DNA from: Streptomyces sp. NBC_00513
GTDB taxonomy: Bacteria > Actinomycetota > Actinomycetes > Streptomycetales > Streptomycetaceae
DNA: 64,000 nucleotides
Direction: 5' to 3'
NCBI RefSeq assembly: GCF_041431415.1
Contig: NZ_CP107845.1
Location: 496,001 to 560,000, forward strand
The translations under genes and the position numbers were made by a program. Below the pieces are notes generated by a model. That model made no database searches and was not told the DNA's origin. It was given only the letters and a program-made list of their open reading frames with translations. Shown one piece after another: positions 16,954 through 25,694 of this stretch. How positions within the stretch are numbered: position 1 is the first letter of the stretch; each line of letters opens with the position of its first letter.

Positions 16954-18156
16954 TCACCGACCCGCATGCCGTGTGTCTCCGCCTGCCCCGTGCGTCCTTG
17001 GAGAACTCGCTCTTTCGGCAGCCGCGCCGAACTCGGTGGTGAGGATGCCGTCGAAGACGCCGAGGCCGCTCCAGTCGCCGTTGACCTGGCTCGCGAGCAG
17101 GTGCCCGCCGTCACGGGTTCCCACGGCGTAGGTCCATGAGCCGTACGTCGCGCCCGCGTTGCCCCAGACCGTGACCCCGGTCGGCAGTGTCTGGGCGAAC
17201 ACGCCCAGTCCGTATCGGGTACTCGGGATCCACGGGACGGGTCCTGTGGTGTCGACGGTGGTGAACATGTCCTGCTGCTGCTCGGCGGGCAGCAGCCGGC
17301 CTCTGAGGAGGGCGCCGAAGAAGCGCTGGAGGTCGCCGGTGGTCGAGATGATGCCGCCTGCCGCCCAAGCGAAGGACTGGTTCATCTCGGTCGCGTCATG
17401 GACCTCGGGCTGGGCGTCGGAGGAGAAGAGCGTGGAGTAGTGCCGCGGGTGCGGCCCTCGGATCGTCGGTTCCGCGCCGGGCAGGTAGGTCCCGGTCAGC
17501 TTCAAGGGCTGGACGATCCACTGGGTGAGCGCCTGCGCGAACGTCCCGCCTGTGGCCTTCTCGACGATCAGGGCGGCCAGGAAGTAGTTGGTGTTGGAGT
17601 AGAGGAAGGCGTCTCCCGGGGCGAAGGCCGGCGGGGTGGCCAGGCCGATCCTGATCAGCCGCTCGGGGGCGTAGGTGTCGTAGCGGTGCTGGAACCAGGC
17701 CGCGCCGATGCCCCTTTTGAAGAACTCCGGGTCGTTGCCGTAGTTGAGGATGCCGCTGGTGTGGTTGAGCAACTGCCGGATGGTGATCGCACGGCCGTCA
17801 TGGCCGTTGCCCGCCACCAGCCCGGGCAGCCACCGCTCCATCGTGTCGTCAAGGCCCAGCTTGCCTTCGGCCGCCAGTCGCAGGACCAGCGCGGCGGTGA
17901 ACGCCTTCGTCGTGCTCCCGATCCGGAACCGCTCGGAAGGCCGGCGTTCGCGCCCGGTCCCGGTGTCGGAGACGCCCGCCGAACCGAACCACCTGCCGCG
18001 GTCGTCACGGACCTCTACGACCATGCCGGGAGCGCCGCCCCGGGTCACGGCGTGGTTCAGGGCGCACTGCATCGCGGAGCGGTCCGGGATCGTCGCGGGG
18101 GCTGTCGGTGCACTCTGCGCGGTCGTGGTCGTCTCGTTGGAGAAGGGCGTGGTCAT
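16954..18156 (-). CDS. beta-lactamase-fold serine hydrolase
   Basis: The 400-residue protein belongs to the class C beta-lactamase/D-Ala-D-Ala carboxypeptidase group. Catalytic Ser81 lies in STTK, the YSN motif is YSNTN, and NQSFAWAAGGIISTTGDL is typical of the fold. The third KTG/HxG box appears as WGNAGATYG. There is no signal peptide, which is unusual for a peptidoglycan enzyme and fits an intracellular esterase better. It lies in a leftward cluster between a membrane protein gene and a HEAT protein gene. Confidence 0.85.
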   Translation of the reverse strand: MTTPFSNETTTTAQSAPTAPATIPDRSAMQCALNHAVTRGGAPGMVVEVRDDRGRWFGSAGVSDTGTGRERRPSERFRIGSTTKAFTAALVLRLAAEGKLGLDDTMERWLPGLVAGNGHDGRAITIRQLLNHTSGILNYGNDPEFFKRGIGAAWFQHRYDTYAPERLIRIGLATPPAFAPGDAFLYSNTNYFLAALIVEKATGGTFAQALTQWIVQPLKLTGTYLPGAEPTIRGPHPRHYSTLFSSDAQPEVHDATEMNQSFAWAAGGIISTTGDLQRFFGALLRGRLLPAEQQQDMFTTVDTTGPVPWIPSTRYGLGVFAQTLPTGVTVWGNAGATYGSWTYAVGTRDGGHLLASQVNGDWSGLGVFDGILTTEFGAAAERASSPRTHGAGGDTRHAGR

Positions 18157-18203
18157 GTCGGTTTCCTTTCAGGAGTTCGGATCGTCGGGGTGGGGCGGCG
18201 GCG

Positions 18204-19232
18204 TCAGCACGAGGGCTCGAGGTCTTCGGCCGGTTCGACGGTGGAAGGCCCGGACGTGGTGCGCTCCGACGTGGCGCGCTTGGCGGTGGCGCGCTTGGCG
18301 GTGGCGATGACCCTTGCGGTGGTCGCCACCGCGAGGACCAGCACCGCGGCAAGGGCGAGGAGGGTGGCGGAATCCGGGTGGATCAGGGACTGTCCGCGCC
18401 AGGCCTGCCAGGTCACCACCGCGACCAGGCCCGTGTAGCCGAGGGCGGCACTGCCGACCAGGCGGGCCCGCACCCTCTCGTCGCGCAGCCAGACGTGCTC
18501 GGCGGCGAGTGCGGCCAGTACCGCGGTGATCAGGAGGAGCACCTGGATGCCGTGCAGGGCGAAGAAGTGCGGTACCCGGAAGTCGCCGCCGGTCACACTC
18601 CAGTTCGTGAGGGGCATGCCGTGGCCGTCCGGGTCTCCGATGCCGTGGCCCTGGTACATCCGCACGGAGTGGCCGTTGGCGTCGGTCACCGTACGGGAGT
18701 GGATCTCGGTGACCATCCAGAAGACCGGCACGACCATGCCGAAGGTGGCGAGTGCGACACCGGAGCGGATGGCGCGGTTCAGCGCCGCTCCCCCGGTGAG
18801 CTGGATCGCGACGACGATGGCGAGGACCAACTGGGCGATGACGATGACCATCACGCCGAAGGTGAGGAGGGGGACCAGGGCCAGGGTGACCGGGTCGGTC
18901 TGATCCGCGTTGAAGTGGCTGAAGGTTCCGCGCGCCGCCTGGACGGTGATGGCACCCACTTCGACCATGGCGGCGACCGCGAAGACGGTACCCAGCCACC
19001 GTCCCAGTCGTCTGCCCCTGGTCAGCTTGGTCAACAGCCAGGCCAGCGTGGCGGCGTACAGGCCGAAGGCGAAGGCGAACTTGAGCGGCTTCACCCACAC
19101 CGACTCATCCAGCAGCATCCGTCCGTCGACGACGGTGCCGACGCCCGAGATGAGTACCAGGCCGAGCATGAGGGCGGCACAGACCACCAGCGCACGGTTC
19201 CAGGTACGAACGGGGGTGAGGAAGGTGGTCAT
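18204..19232 (-). CDS. polytopic membrane protein, unknown function
   Basis: The 342-residue protein has about seven membrane helices and a conserved-looking SVWVKPLKFAFAFGLYAAT segment near residue 45. An extracellular loop holds His- and Gly-rich sequence (YQGHGIGDPDGHGMPLTN). The C-terminal tail is Thr/Ser/Arg-rich with repeated ATAKRATAKRAT, encoded by direct repeats at about 18270-18310. It is the first gene of the leftward cluster and is divergent from the MarR-like regulator. I do not recognise the family. Confidence 0.8.
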   Translation of the reverse strand: MTTFLTPVRTWNRALVVCAALMLGLVLISGVGTVVDGRMLLDESVWVKPLKFAFAFGLYAATLAWLLTKLTRGRRLGRWLGTVFAVAAMVEVGAITVQAARGTFSHFNADQTDPVTLALVPLLTFGVMVIVIAQLVLAIVVAIQLTGGAALNRAIRSGVALATFGMVVPVFWMVTEIHSRTVTDANGHSVRMYQGHGIGDPDGHGMPLTNWSVTGGDFRVPHFFALHGIQVLLLITAVLAALAAEHVWLRDERVRARLVGSAALGYTGLVAVVTWQAWRGQSLIHPDSATLLALAAVLVLAVATTARVIATAKRATAKRATSERTTSGPSTVEPAEDLEPSC

Positions 19233-19306
19233 GAGAGCTCCGATCAGGGCGACGAGCAGCCCTCGTACGGGGCCTGCCCGGCTTGCACCGCTCGTTCGTG
19301 GATCAC

Positions 19307-19326
19307 TGAAAGCTAAATTGCTTTCA
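19307..19326. promoter_or_regulatory. palindromic operator upstream of the membrane protein gene
   Basis: TGAAAGC (19307-19313) and GCTTTCA (19320-19326) form a perfect 7-bp inverted repeat around TAAATT, in the AT-rich spacer between the membrane protein gene and the MarR-like gene. Confidence 0.5.
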
Positions 19327-19387
19327 CTCTTTCGTCAATCAATAAGCCGGCACGTTCGGCATTAATGCAGGTCGTTGAGCAAAACTC

Positions 19388-19441
19388 TTGCAATGACAGT
19401 GAAGGTGAAGGCAAATCCCCTCTCGGAACATTTGCAATGAC
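19388..19441. promoter_or_regulatory. paired TTGCAATGAC repeats in the divergent spacer
   Basis: TTGCAATGAC occurs at 19388-19397 and again at 19432-19441, 44 bp apart or about four helical turns. Between them GCAAAT (19411-19416) and ATTTGC (19430-19435) form an inverted repeat. This arrangement suits cooperative binding by the MarR-like regulator that starts at 19498. Confidence 0.5.
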
Positions 19442-19497
19442 CTGACCGCGAACGCAATACTGGCCGCACACTCGGACCTGACACGGAGGCGACGCCG

Positions 19498-20226
19498 ATG
19501 CCCGGAGGCAGACTGACCCACGAAGAGCGACGGGAGATCGCGGAGGGACTCAGGGAAGGACTCACCTACACCGACATCGCCGGCCGCCTGGACAGGCCCA
19601 TCTCCACCGTCACCCGAGAGGTGGCCCGCAACGGCGGCCCTGCCGCCTACCGGGCCGACGCGGCGCATCGCGCGACCGCAGGGCGGGCCCGTCGACGCAA
19701 CCAGGTCCCGGCCCCGCCCCCCTCACCGGCCGAGAGCGGCGCACACGGACGCGACCCGGAGGCCGTCCTCGAACTGGAGGGACAGTTCACGGCGATGATG
19801 GTCGGCACGGGGCTGCCCCGGATGACCGCCCGCGTACTGACGTGCCTGTACGTCACCGATGGCGGCAGCCTGACCGCCACCGAGCTCGCTCAGCGCCTCC
19901 GGGTCAGCCCCGCCTCCGTCTCCAAGGCCGTGGGCGAACTCGAACAGCAGGAACTCATCAGGCGCGAACGCGACACCGGCCGCCGACGCGATGTGTACGT
20001 CATCGACGCCGACGCCTGGTTCCGCGGCTGGATGGCCGGCGCACGGCAGAACACCACGCTCGCCGACTTCGCCCTTCGCGGCGCCGAGGTCCTCGGCGCC
20101 GCGACACCCGCCGGCACCCGGATGCGGGACCTCGGCCACTTCTTCGAGCATGTCGGCCGGAGCATGATCCAGGCGGCCGAGGAATGGCGGCAGGCCGATG
20201 CCGGCAGGCGCGGCACATCGGACTGA
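19498..20226 (+). CDS. GbsR/MarR family regulator with IS30-type N-terminal HTH
   Basis: The 242-residue protein joins two DNA-binding modules. Residues 3-50 (LTHEERREIAEGLREGLTY, then STVTREVARNGG) match the HTH that opens IS30-family transposases. From about residue 88 there is a MarR/GbsR winged helix (LTATELAQRLRVSPASVSKAV, then LIRRERDTGRRRDVY). A linker of about 35 residues is rich in Pro and Ala. It is divergent from the membrane protein/serine hydrolase cluster and probably controls it. Confidence 0.8.
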   Translation: MPGGRLTHEERREIAEGLREGLTYTDIAGRLDRPISTVTREVARNGGPAAYRADAAHRATAGRARRRNQVPAPPPSPAESGAHGRDPEAVLELEGQFTAMMVGTGLPRMTARVLTCLYVTDGGSLTATELAQRLRVSPASVSKAVGELEQQELIRRERDTGRRRDVYVIDADAWFRGWMAGARQNTTLADFALRGAEVLGAATPAGTRMRDLGHFFEHVGRSMIQAAEEWRQADAGRRGTSD

Positions 20227-20404
20227 GGAGTTGACGGGCGCGGCCCCGGATCCTGCGTGGAGCGCATGCGTACTGACGGTTGGGCGCGCTGCTGCGAGCG
20301 GGGATTCGTCTCTGCGCGGGAAACGAGGGCGGCCCGGCCGCCTGGATGCCGGCATTCGGATATCCGCATCCCCACTGTGGAGGTGGGGGTGGAGGTGGGG
20401 GTGG

Positions 20405-20800
20405 CTATGCGCCGGGCTGGTTTGGGACGGTGGCGGCGCGCGGGTGGCAGTAGGCGCGCTCGGCTTCGGTGAGTGGCGGTTCACCGAGGGCCGGGCCTGC
20501 CGGTCCCTTGATGACTCCCCACAAGGTGTCCGCACGACCGTGGCCATGATGGATGCCACGATGTGAGCCGTGAGATAGAGCAGGATCATCTCGCGGATGA
20601 GCGGCGTGCTCGCGTAGTGGACCTCGAAATCCACCAGGCGCTCGGCGGGGGCTTCGCCGGCGACGAAGGGGGTGACGATCCCCAGGATCACCAGTCCGTA
20701 GACGGCATGGAGTCGGCGCGCCCAGCGTCGGGCTTCGGCCCGCCGCAGCGGCACTCTGCTTGGCAGCTGCCCATTCCTCATCGAACGTCACCGAAGCCCC
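20405..20800 (-). pseudogene. frameshifted membrane-protein remnant, MAB_1171c-like
   Basis: On the minus strand a frame contains ARRWARRLHAVYGLVILG, then TPLIREMILLYLTAHIVASI. This two-helix pattern resembles the middle of the MAB_1171c family of actinobacterial membrane proteins, although I could not compare it directly. Reading cannot be kept in one frame. A natural-looking N-terminus (VTFDEEWAAAKQSAA) and a natural-looking C-terminus (GEPPLTEAERAYC) are both in another frame. I read this as a decayed gene with at least two frameshifts. Confidence 0.4.
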
Positions 20801-21486
20801 TCCCCCGCGTGTACGAATCGGAAGGTTGCCCCAACAATGCGCCGGCGAACGGTTGTTATGTGCGGCGGGTGCAGCTCGGCGGCTACGGTCCGCCGGCGGA
20901 GATTCGACCGCGCCCCCAATCGGCGGCGGCCGCCTGCACGATGAGCAGGCCGCGCTCCGCCGCGCGATCTGATAGGGCTCCCATCGACTCCGATACGGCT
21001 CCCATCGACGACGACGAAACCGAAGGCGCGTAAGAGGCGAGTGTCGGTCGGCAGACGCATCACCGTTCGCGGGAGGGAAGACTTGATCCCGGCCTCGGCC
21101 CCGGCGAGGTGATCGCCTGATCCGCGCGTTCCCGGCGTTCACCGGAGCGGCCCGGCACCGACCGTCCGGGGCGGTAGGCGCCCGGCAGCCCGTTGGCTCT
21201 GCGCTGAGCGACAACCATGCGTGCGCTGTACGCCAATGACCTCGTGTGGCGTTCGGCGGGAGAATTCGAGTGTCACCAAGTGCCTCAGGCCATACGAGGA
21301 GGGGTGCGGGCTCGGGGGTGGGGGCGGTCGACCCGTGTGAGCCCCCGAATGGTTCGTCGGGCGCACGGAGCACCCAACAGGAGCCGAGTTGTCCCGGAAA
21401 CAGGACGCCCTCGCATGTCCGTGCCCCGGCGATCCGCTCGTTGGCGATTCCGGTCGGCCAGTCGGTACACAGCAGAAGGAGAAGCC
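20801..21486. other. non-coding stretch with an 18-bp repeat
   Basis: I see no convincing gene. GATA(G/C)GGCTCCCATCGAC occurs twice, at 20971-20988 and 20992-21009, with a 21-bp period. The stretch ends in the ribosome binding site (AAGGAG) of the secreted protein gene. Confidence 0.5.
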
Positions 21487-21942
21487 TTGATCAAGAAACT
21501 CTCCGTCGTGGCAGCAGCTTTCACGATGGTCCTCGCCCCTCTTGCCGGTGTCTCATCGGCCGCGGGTCTGCCGTGCAGTGGCGGGTACGCATGCGACGAC
21601 AAGGATCCCGGTCCCGTTTCGTGGGACAAGGTGATGACCGACGACCGAGCCCTCGACAAGCCGTGTGGGTCGGTTGAGCTCCGATCTGGCAAGAAGGACG
21701 GAAAGTGGTACGCGTGGGCGCGCGTCAACGTCGCCGGCGGGTGCTACGGCTACGAGGCCTGGATAGACCGCAAGGGCCCCAACGGCACCATCGAGCACGT
21801 GCTCGGGTACTGCACGGTGAACGACATTCAGGGCCAGAACTTCGGGAACATGTACTACTGGCCCGATGGGGTGCAGATTCGAGCCGGCTTCAAACATCCC
21901 AACGAGGGCTGGGACAAGTCCGGCGTGACGTCCTGGCACTGA
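21487..21942 (+). CDS. small secreted protein, 151 aa
   Basis: The start is TTG 21487, preceded by AAGGAG at a good distance. It opens a classical signal peptide (IKKLSVVAAAFTMVLAPLAG, then VSSAAG, with cleavage after about residue 26). The mature part of about 125 residues has four Cys (PCSGGYAC, PCGSVEL, GGCYGYE, GYCTVND), so it may carry disulfides, and is rich in Trp, Tyr and Gly. I do not recognise a domain. It is followed by a strong terminator. Confidence 0.75.
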   Translation: MIKKLSVVAAAFTMVLAPLAGVSSAAGLPCSGGYACDDKDPGPVSWDKVMTDDRALDKPCGSVELRSGKKDGKWYAWARVNVAGGCYGYEAWIDRKGPNGTIEHVLGYCTVNDIQGQNFGNMYYWPDGVQIRAGFKHPNEGWDKSGVTSWH

Positions 21943-21988
21943 GCCTCACGGGTGTCCGGATCGAACCAGGGGCCGGACTGTTCAGTGA

Positions 21989-22020
21989 CCTCTGCTCCTG
22001 CCATCCGGCAGGGGCAGAGG
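21989..22020 (+). terminator. terminator after the secreted protein gene
   Basis: CCTCTGCTCCTGCC and GGCAGGGGCAGAGG form a 14-bp stem with one G-T pair and a 4-nt loop (ATCC), 47 bases past the stop. Confidence 0.75.
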
Positions 22021-22293
22021 CCGTGACTGCGCAGCTCTCTCGGCGGTGACGGGAACGGGAAACGGACCAGTGGCTGCCCTGTTCGGGCCGCCGCCCTCGG
22101 CAGCTCGCCCGTTCGTCGTACACAGCACGAGCGCGGTGCTGACGGTCATCGCCTCCGACGGGCTCCAGTCGGTCGTCTGTTGCCGACGCTCGACCTCCTC
22201 CCGTACGCGTCCCACCCTGCACACGAACAAGCCGCCCTCCTTGAGCATGCCTCCCCATAAGGGAGTTGGGGCCACAGATGCCGTTCGTCGCGG
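22021..22293. other. convergent intergenic region
   Basis: This lies between the terminator of the secreted protein gene and the 3' end of the leftward HTH/coiled-coil gene. A weak CTCCC/GGGAG hairpin near 22250-22265 could end the leftward transcript. I see no gene. Confidence 0.4.
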
Positions 22294-23433
22294 CTATCGG
22301 CCACGTGCCAGCGGAGCGCAGGGGTCGGGCTTGCCGGGGACTGTTGGTGTCGGTGAGGGGGACGGTGTGGGTGAGGGAGATGGTGTGGGCTCGGGGCTCG
22401 GAGTCGGTGAGATGCTCCGTACCGGCGAGGGGTCCGGCGAGGGGGCCGGGGAGGGGTCCAGTGAGGTACTGACGGAGGGTCCGGGGAAGCCCCGGAGGGG
22501 CGCGATGGGGCCGGGGATGAAGGCTTCCGGCTTGTGGGCGAATGCCGACAGTCGCATGGTGCCGCCGCCCTGTACGGCCATGGTGCCTCCGGCTTGCGCG
22601 GCCATGACGCCTCCGGGTGGTGCGGCTCGGCGGACGAGCTGCTCGGCGGCTTGGGTCCGTCCCGTCTTGCAGCCGTCCGAGGGCCCGGTGAAGGAGTCCC
22701 CCGCCAGGATCGCGGCAAGAGTCAGGGCGGCCACTGCGGTCGCCGCGGCCACCGGACGCAACGCCGGGCGCAGGAGATGGACTCTGCGCGCCCTCCATGA
22801 CCGCCCGTTGGAGCCGGCGCCGGCCGCCCGGCCGTTCGGGCTTCCCTCGCTCGCGTCTGGTGATCCGTGATCCCCGGTGGCTTCCTGCCGGGCTCGGTGC
22901 AGAAGTTCGTCGGCGTCCTGCCGGGCCCGAGCACGTAGTTGTTCGGCTTCGGTTTCCGCGCTCGCCCGAATGCGGTCGGCTTCGGCGCGGGCATCCCCGC
23001 GGAGGGTTTCGGCTTCCTGCGAGGCGTCGTCCAGGGTCTGCCGCACGGTGGCGCGCAGACGCTTGCTCCCGGGCTGGGCCTGGCGCTGGAGCAGCTTCAC
23101 GTCCTGCCAGCGGCGTCGCCAGTCGTCCACGGTTGCCGGGTCGGCCCGGAATCCGGCAGCGGCGGCCGGTTCCATGTCCCGCGGGGTGGTGACCACCCGG
23201 ACGAATTCGAGGAGCGCCTCCAGGGAGGTGAACCGCTTCCCGGCCAGCAGCTCGTTGAGTCCGGCTTTGGTCAGCCTCGGTCTCACCGAGGCACCGGCCA
23301 CGGTCGCGTAGGTCGGCGCACCGTGGACGATGTGGAGCCGGTTCAGCTCCTCGGTGAACTCGTGCAGCGCGTCCTCGAACGCGGTGATGGCGGCTGTGTC
23401 GTGCGGCTCGATCCCGGCATCTTCAGGTGTCAC
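22294..23433 (-). CDS. XRE-like HTH, coiled-coil, single-pass membrane protein
   Basis: The 379-residue protein has three parts. Residues 1-105 resemble actinobacterial XRE-type N-termini (FEDALHEFTEELNRLHI, then LTKAGLNELLAGKRF). Residues about 120-180 form a charged coiled coil (QEAETLRGDARAEADRIRAS). A single membrane helix near 225-245 (AAATAVAALTLAAILAG) is followed by an outside tail with GGVMAAQAGGTMAVQGGGTM and a long PSPxPSP/PTPSPSP stretch. It may be a membrane-anchored signalling protein. The Pro-Ser tail would cross the wall. Confidence 0.75.
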   Translation of the reverse strand: MTPEDAGIEPHDTAAITAFEDALHEFTEELNRLHIVHGAPTYATVAGASVRPRLTKAGLNELLAGKRFTSLEALLEFVRVVTTPRDMEPAAAAGFRADPATVDDWRRRWQDVKLLQRQAQPGSKRLRATVRQTLDDASQEAETLRGDARAEADRIRASAETEAEQLRARARQDADELLHRARQEATGDHGSPDASEGSPNGRAAGAGSNGRSWRARRVHLLRPALRPVAAATAVAALTLAAILAGDSFTGPSDGCKTGRTQAAEQLVRRAAPPGGVMAAQAGGTMAVQGGGTMRLSAFAHKPEAFIPGPIAPLRGFPGPSVSTSLDPSPAPSPDPSPVRSISPTPSPEPTPSPSPTPSPSPTPTVPGKPDPCAPLARGR

Positions 23434-23631
23434 CGGATCACCCCCCTTGTCCGGAAACCAACGCTAGAGGGCCCGGCGCCGTACGTACGCGGAATCCGCC
23501 GAACGATGCCGAACGCTCGGCAGCGTCCGGGTCAGCGCGGAAACCCGTAGGCGGTGACCGGTGTCGTCCGGGTCCATGCGGGCCCGTACGGATCACTGGG
23601 AATCCGCCGCGAGTGCCGCTCTCCTTGAGAC

Positions 23632-23874
23632 ATGACGCACTCCGAAGCAACACCCCAGACACCCGAACCCGTACCCGAACCTGCCCCGGTACCCGTGCGA
23701 CAGGAGCCGTCTGCACCCCGCGAAGCGAACCGGTACGGCAACGGCGACAGCGTCGTGCTGATCGCCCTCCTGGCCACCTGCGCGGGCATCTACCTCGCCG
23801 TCGGAGACACCGGCTTCGCCGGAGTCATCAGCGCCGTAGCCGCCCTCTACGGCACCTGGCGCACCCGACGCTGA
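23632..23874 (+). CDS. small membrane protein, 80 aa
   Basis: The first 35 residues are Pro/Glu-rich (TPEPVPEPAPVPV). They are followed by VVLIALLATCAGIYLAVGDT and a short second hydrophobic stretch, with a basic end (WRTRR). This looks like a one- or two-helix membrane protein. Start ATG 23632 has a modest CTCCTTGAG-like leader. The family is unknown. Confidence 0.6.
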   Translation: MTHSEATPQTPEPVPEPAPVPVRQEPSAPREANRYGNGDSVVLIALLATCAGIYLAVGDTGFAGVISAVAALYGTWRTRR

Positions 23875-24173
23875 ACCACCCCTCGCGAGCGAAGCGACCA
23901 GGCGCCCTCGCCCGGCGCGACCGAAATGGTCCCCGGAGGCTCGACCACACAGAGATCAGCGGAGGTGTACTGGCCGCGCTCCGATCCGCCCAGGACATCG
24001 GAATCACGTGGTCGGACGCGTCCGCCCCCGGGAGGACCGGCCCTGAGCTCGTCGTTGACGTCCGGTATCGAACTCGGGCTTGCCCAGTGGGGGCGTCAAC
24101 AAGCCCGTCTGGCTCCGGTGGTCGAGCGCGGACGCGCTCCGGCTACCCGCCGGAGCCCACTGAAGCCCCAGGA

Positions 24174-24767
24174 CTAACCCGACACGGGCACCTCGCCTGA
24201 CACCGCGATGCCTGCCCGGCGGAAGTCACCGAGGGTGGAGGCGACGGTGTCGGGGGCGACGCCGACCGAGTAGTCCAGGCGTACTCGGGTGCCGAATCCC
24301 GCCGCGGCGGCGTCCAGGGCGGTGGCGCGCACGCAGTGGTCGGTCGCGATGCCCACCACGTCGACGTTCTTCACCCCGCGGGCGCGCAGCCAGTCCGCGA
24401 GGGAGGTCCCTTCGGCGTCCGTGCCTTCAAAGCCGCTCTTGGACGCGCTGTGGGCGCCTTTGAAGAAGACGGCATCGACCTTGCCGCCCGCGACGGTGGG
24501 GGCGAAGTTCGGGTGGAACTCGCCGCCTTCGCCCCCGGCCACACAGTGCACGGGGAAGCTGTCCTTGAAGTCGGGGTTCGAGGAGAAGTGGCCTCCCGGG
24601 TCGATGTGGTGGTCCCGGGTGGCCACGACGTACTGGTAGTCACCGTCCGCGCTCCGCTCCACCAGTTCGGCGATGGCGGTGGCGATCCGTGCGCCTCCCG
24701 CGACGGGAACACTGCCTCCTTCGCAGAAGTCCTTCTGCACATCCACGACGATCAAGCCTCGGCTCAT
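24174..24767 (-). CDS. pncA: nicotinamidase / isochorismatase-family hydrolase
   Basis: The 197-residue enzyme has the nicotinamidase signature: VDVQKDFCEGG with catalytic Asp near residue 9, a metal-site segment ATRDHHIDPGGHFS, Lys in VFFKGAHS, and the nucleophile Cys in ATDHCVRATALDA. It would hydrolyse nicotinamide to nicotinate in NAD salvage. ATG at 24765-24767 follows GAAGGG; a start three codons earlier is less likely. No related NAD genes lie nearby, so it is a stand-alone unit. Confidence 0.85.
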   Translation of the reverse strand: MSRGLIVVDVQKDFCEGGSVPVAGGARIATAIAELVERSADGDYQYVVATRDHHIDPGGHFSSNPDFKDSFPVHCVAGGEGGEFHPNFAPTVAGGKVDAVFFKGAHSASKSGFEGTDAEGTSLADWLRARGVKNVDVVGIATDHCVRATALDAAAAGFGTRVRLDYSVGVAPDTVASTLGDFRRAGIAVSGEVPVSG

Positions 24768-25021
24768 CACGAACACCCTTCAGGACGACGAAACGACCCA
24801 CGCGTTCTACCGGTCTCCTGATCCCCGCCGGACGAGGAGCGGGTCCGCGCTCACCCACACAGCCGACGACATTCACCGCAGGAACGATTCGCGCCTCGCG
24901 AAGGTCAGGACTCCCCACCGATCCGACAAGGACCGGTTTCGCGATCCGGCCGCGCAAGTCGGCCCGTGTACGCCATGGTCGTTGTCGACGACGAATGCGA
25001 CGGCGTTTCGGAGGCTCACCG

Positions 25022-25609
25022 ATGTGGCAGATCAGCGAGTTCGCGGACGAACACGAGGGCCGGCCCACGGCCGTCCTGCCGGACGGGGATGAGCCGGCGC
25101 CGCTGGTCTTCGATGTCGGCAGTGGGTCCGAGGTCCACACGAGCACCGATTGGTGGGACTACGACGGCACCCTCGGTGCGCCGAGGGCCGAGAGCGTCAA
25201 GGCGGGCTGCTCGTGCGGCTGGCGCGGCTCCTACCCGTATCCGATCGACTGGACCAAGGTCAGTGACGGGCTGCCGACCCCGTTCCTGCTGGATCCGGAC
25301 GGACCGCTCGGCGACTGGCAGCTCCACATCGCGACCATCCAGGCCCGGGCCGTTCCCCTGCCCTCACACGTGCAGGGACTGCTGGAACGCATCGACACCG
25401 AACTGGAAGACCTCGCCGATCAGGCACCGTTGGCCGCGCTGCGAGCGGCCGCCGCACTGGAGCGCACCGTCGAACGAATCGCCAGGACCGCGGCCCACCA
25501 CCTGGAGCAGGACGGGACGACGGTCGCGGACATCGCGGATGGACTCGGCATCAGCCCCCGGGCCGCACACAGCCGACTCCTTCGATACGGATTTCGATAC
25601 GGATACTGA
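25022..25609 (+). CDS. hypothetical protein with C-terminal HTH
   Basis: The ATG at 25022 has a good GGAGG leader and opens a 195-residue protein. The N-terminal half contains SVKAGCSCGWRGSYPYPIDW, a small Cys motif that appears in actinomycete hypotheticals. The C-terminal third ends in a sigma-like or MerR-like HTH (TTVADIADGLGISPRAAHSR, about residues 168-187). The helix before it may mediate dimerisation. It may be a DNA-binding accessory protein; the target is unknown. Confidence 0.7.
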   Translation: MWQISEFADEHEGRPTAVLPDGDEPAPLVFDVGSGSEVHTSTDWWDYDGTLGAPRAESVKAGCSCGWRGSYPYPIDWTKVSDGLPTPFLLDPDGPLGDWQLHIATIQARAVPLPSHVQGLLERIDTELEDLADQAPLAALRAAAALERTVERIARTAAHHLEQDGTTVADIADGLGISPRAAHSRLLRYGFRYGY

Positions 25610-25659
25610 ACGAACACCAGACGGTACGGCTGCCACTCTCCGGGCGGGATGGGCGATGA

Positions 25660-25675
25660 GGCGGGCCGACCCGCC
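25660..25675. terminator. short hairpin between convergent genes
   Basis: GGCGGG and CCCGCC with a CCGA loop lie between the HTH protein gene and the 3' end of zwf. The stem is short but well placed to serve both. Confidence 0.4.
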
Positions 25676-25694
25676 CGGCACCGTGCGATCCGGA

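Noticed and set aside
18219..18310. Direct repeats taken as an operator
   Set aside because: They lie inside the membrane protein gene and code for the KRATAKRAT tail.
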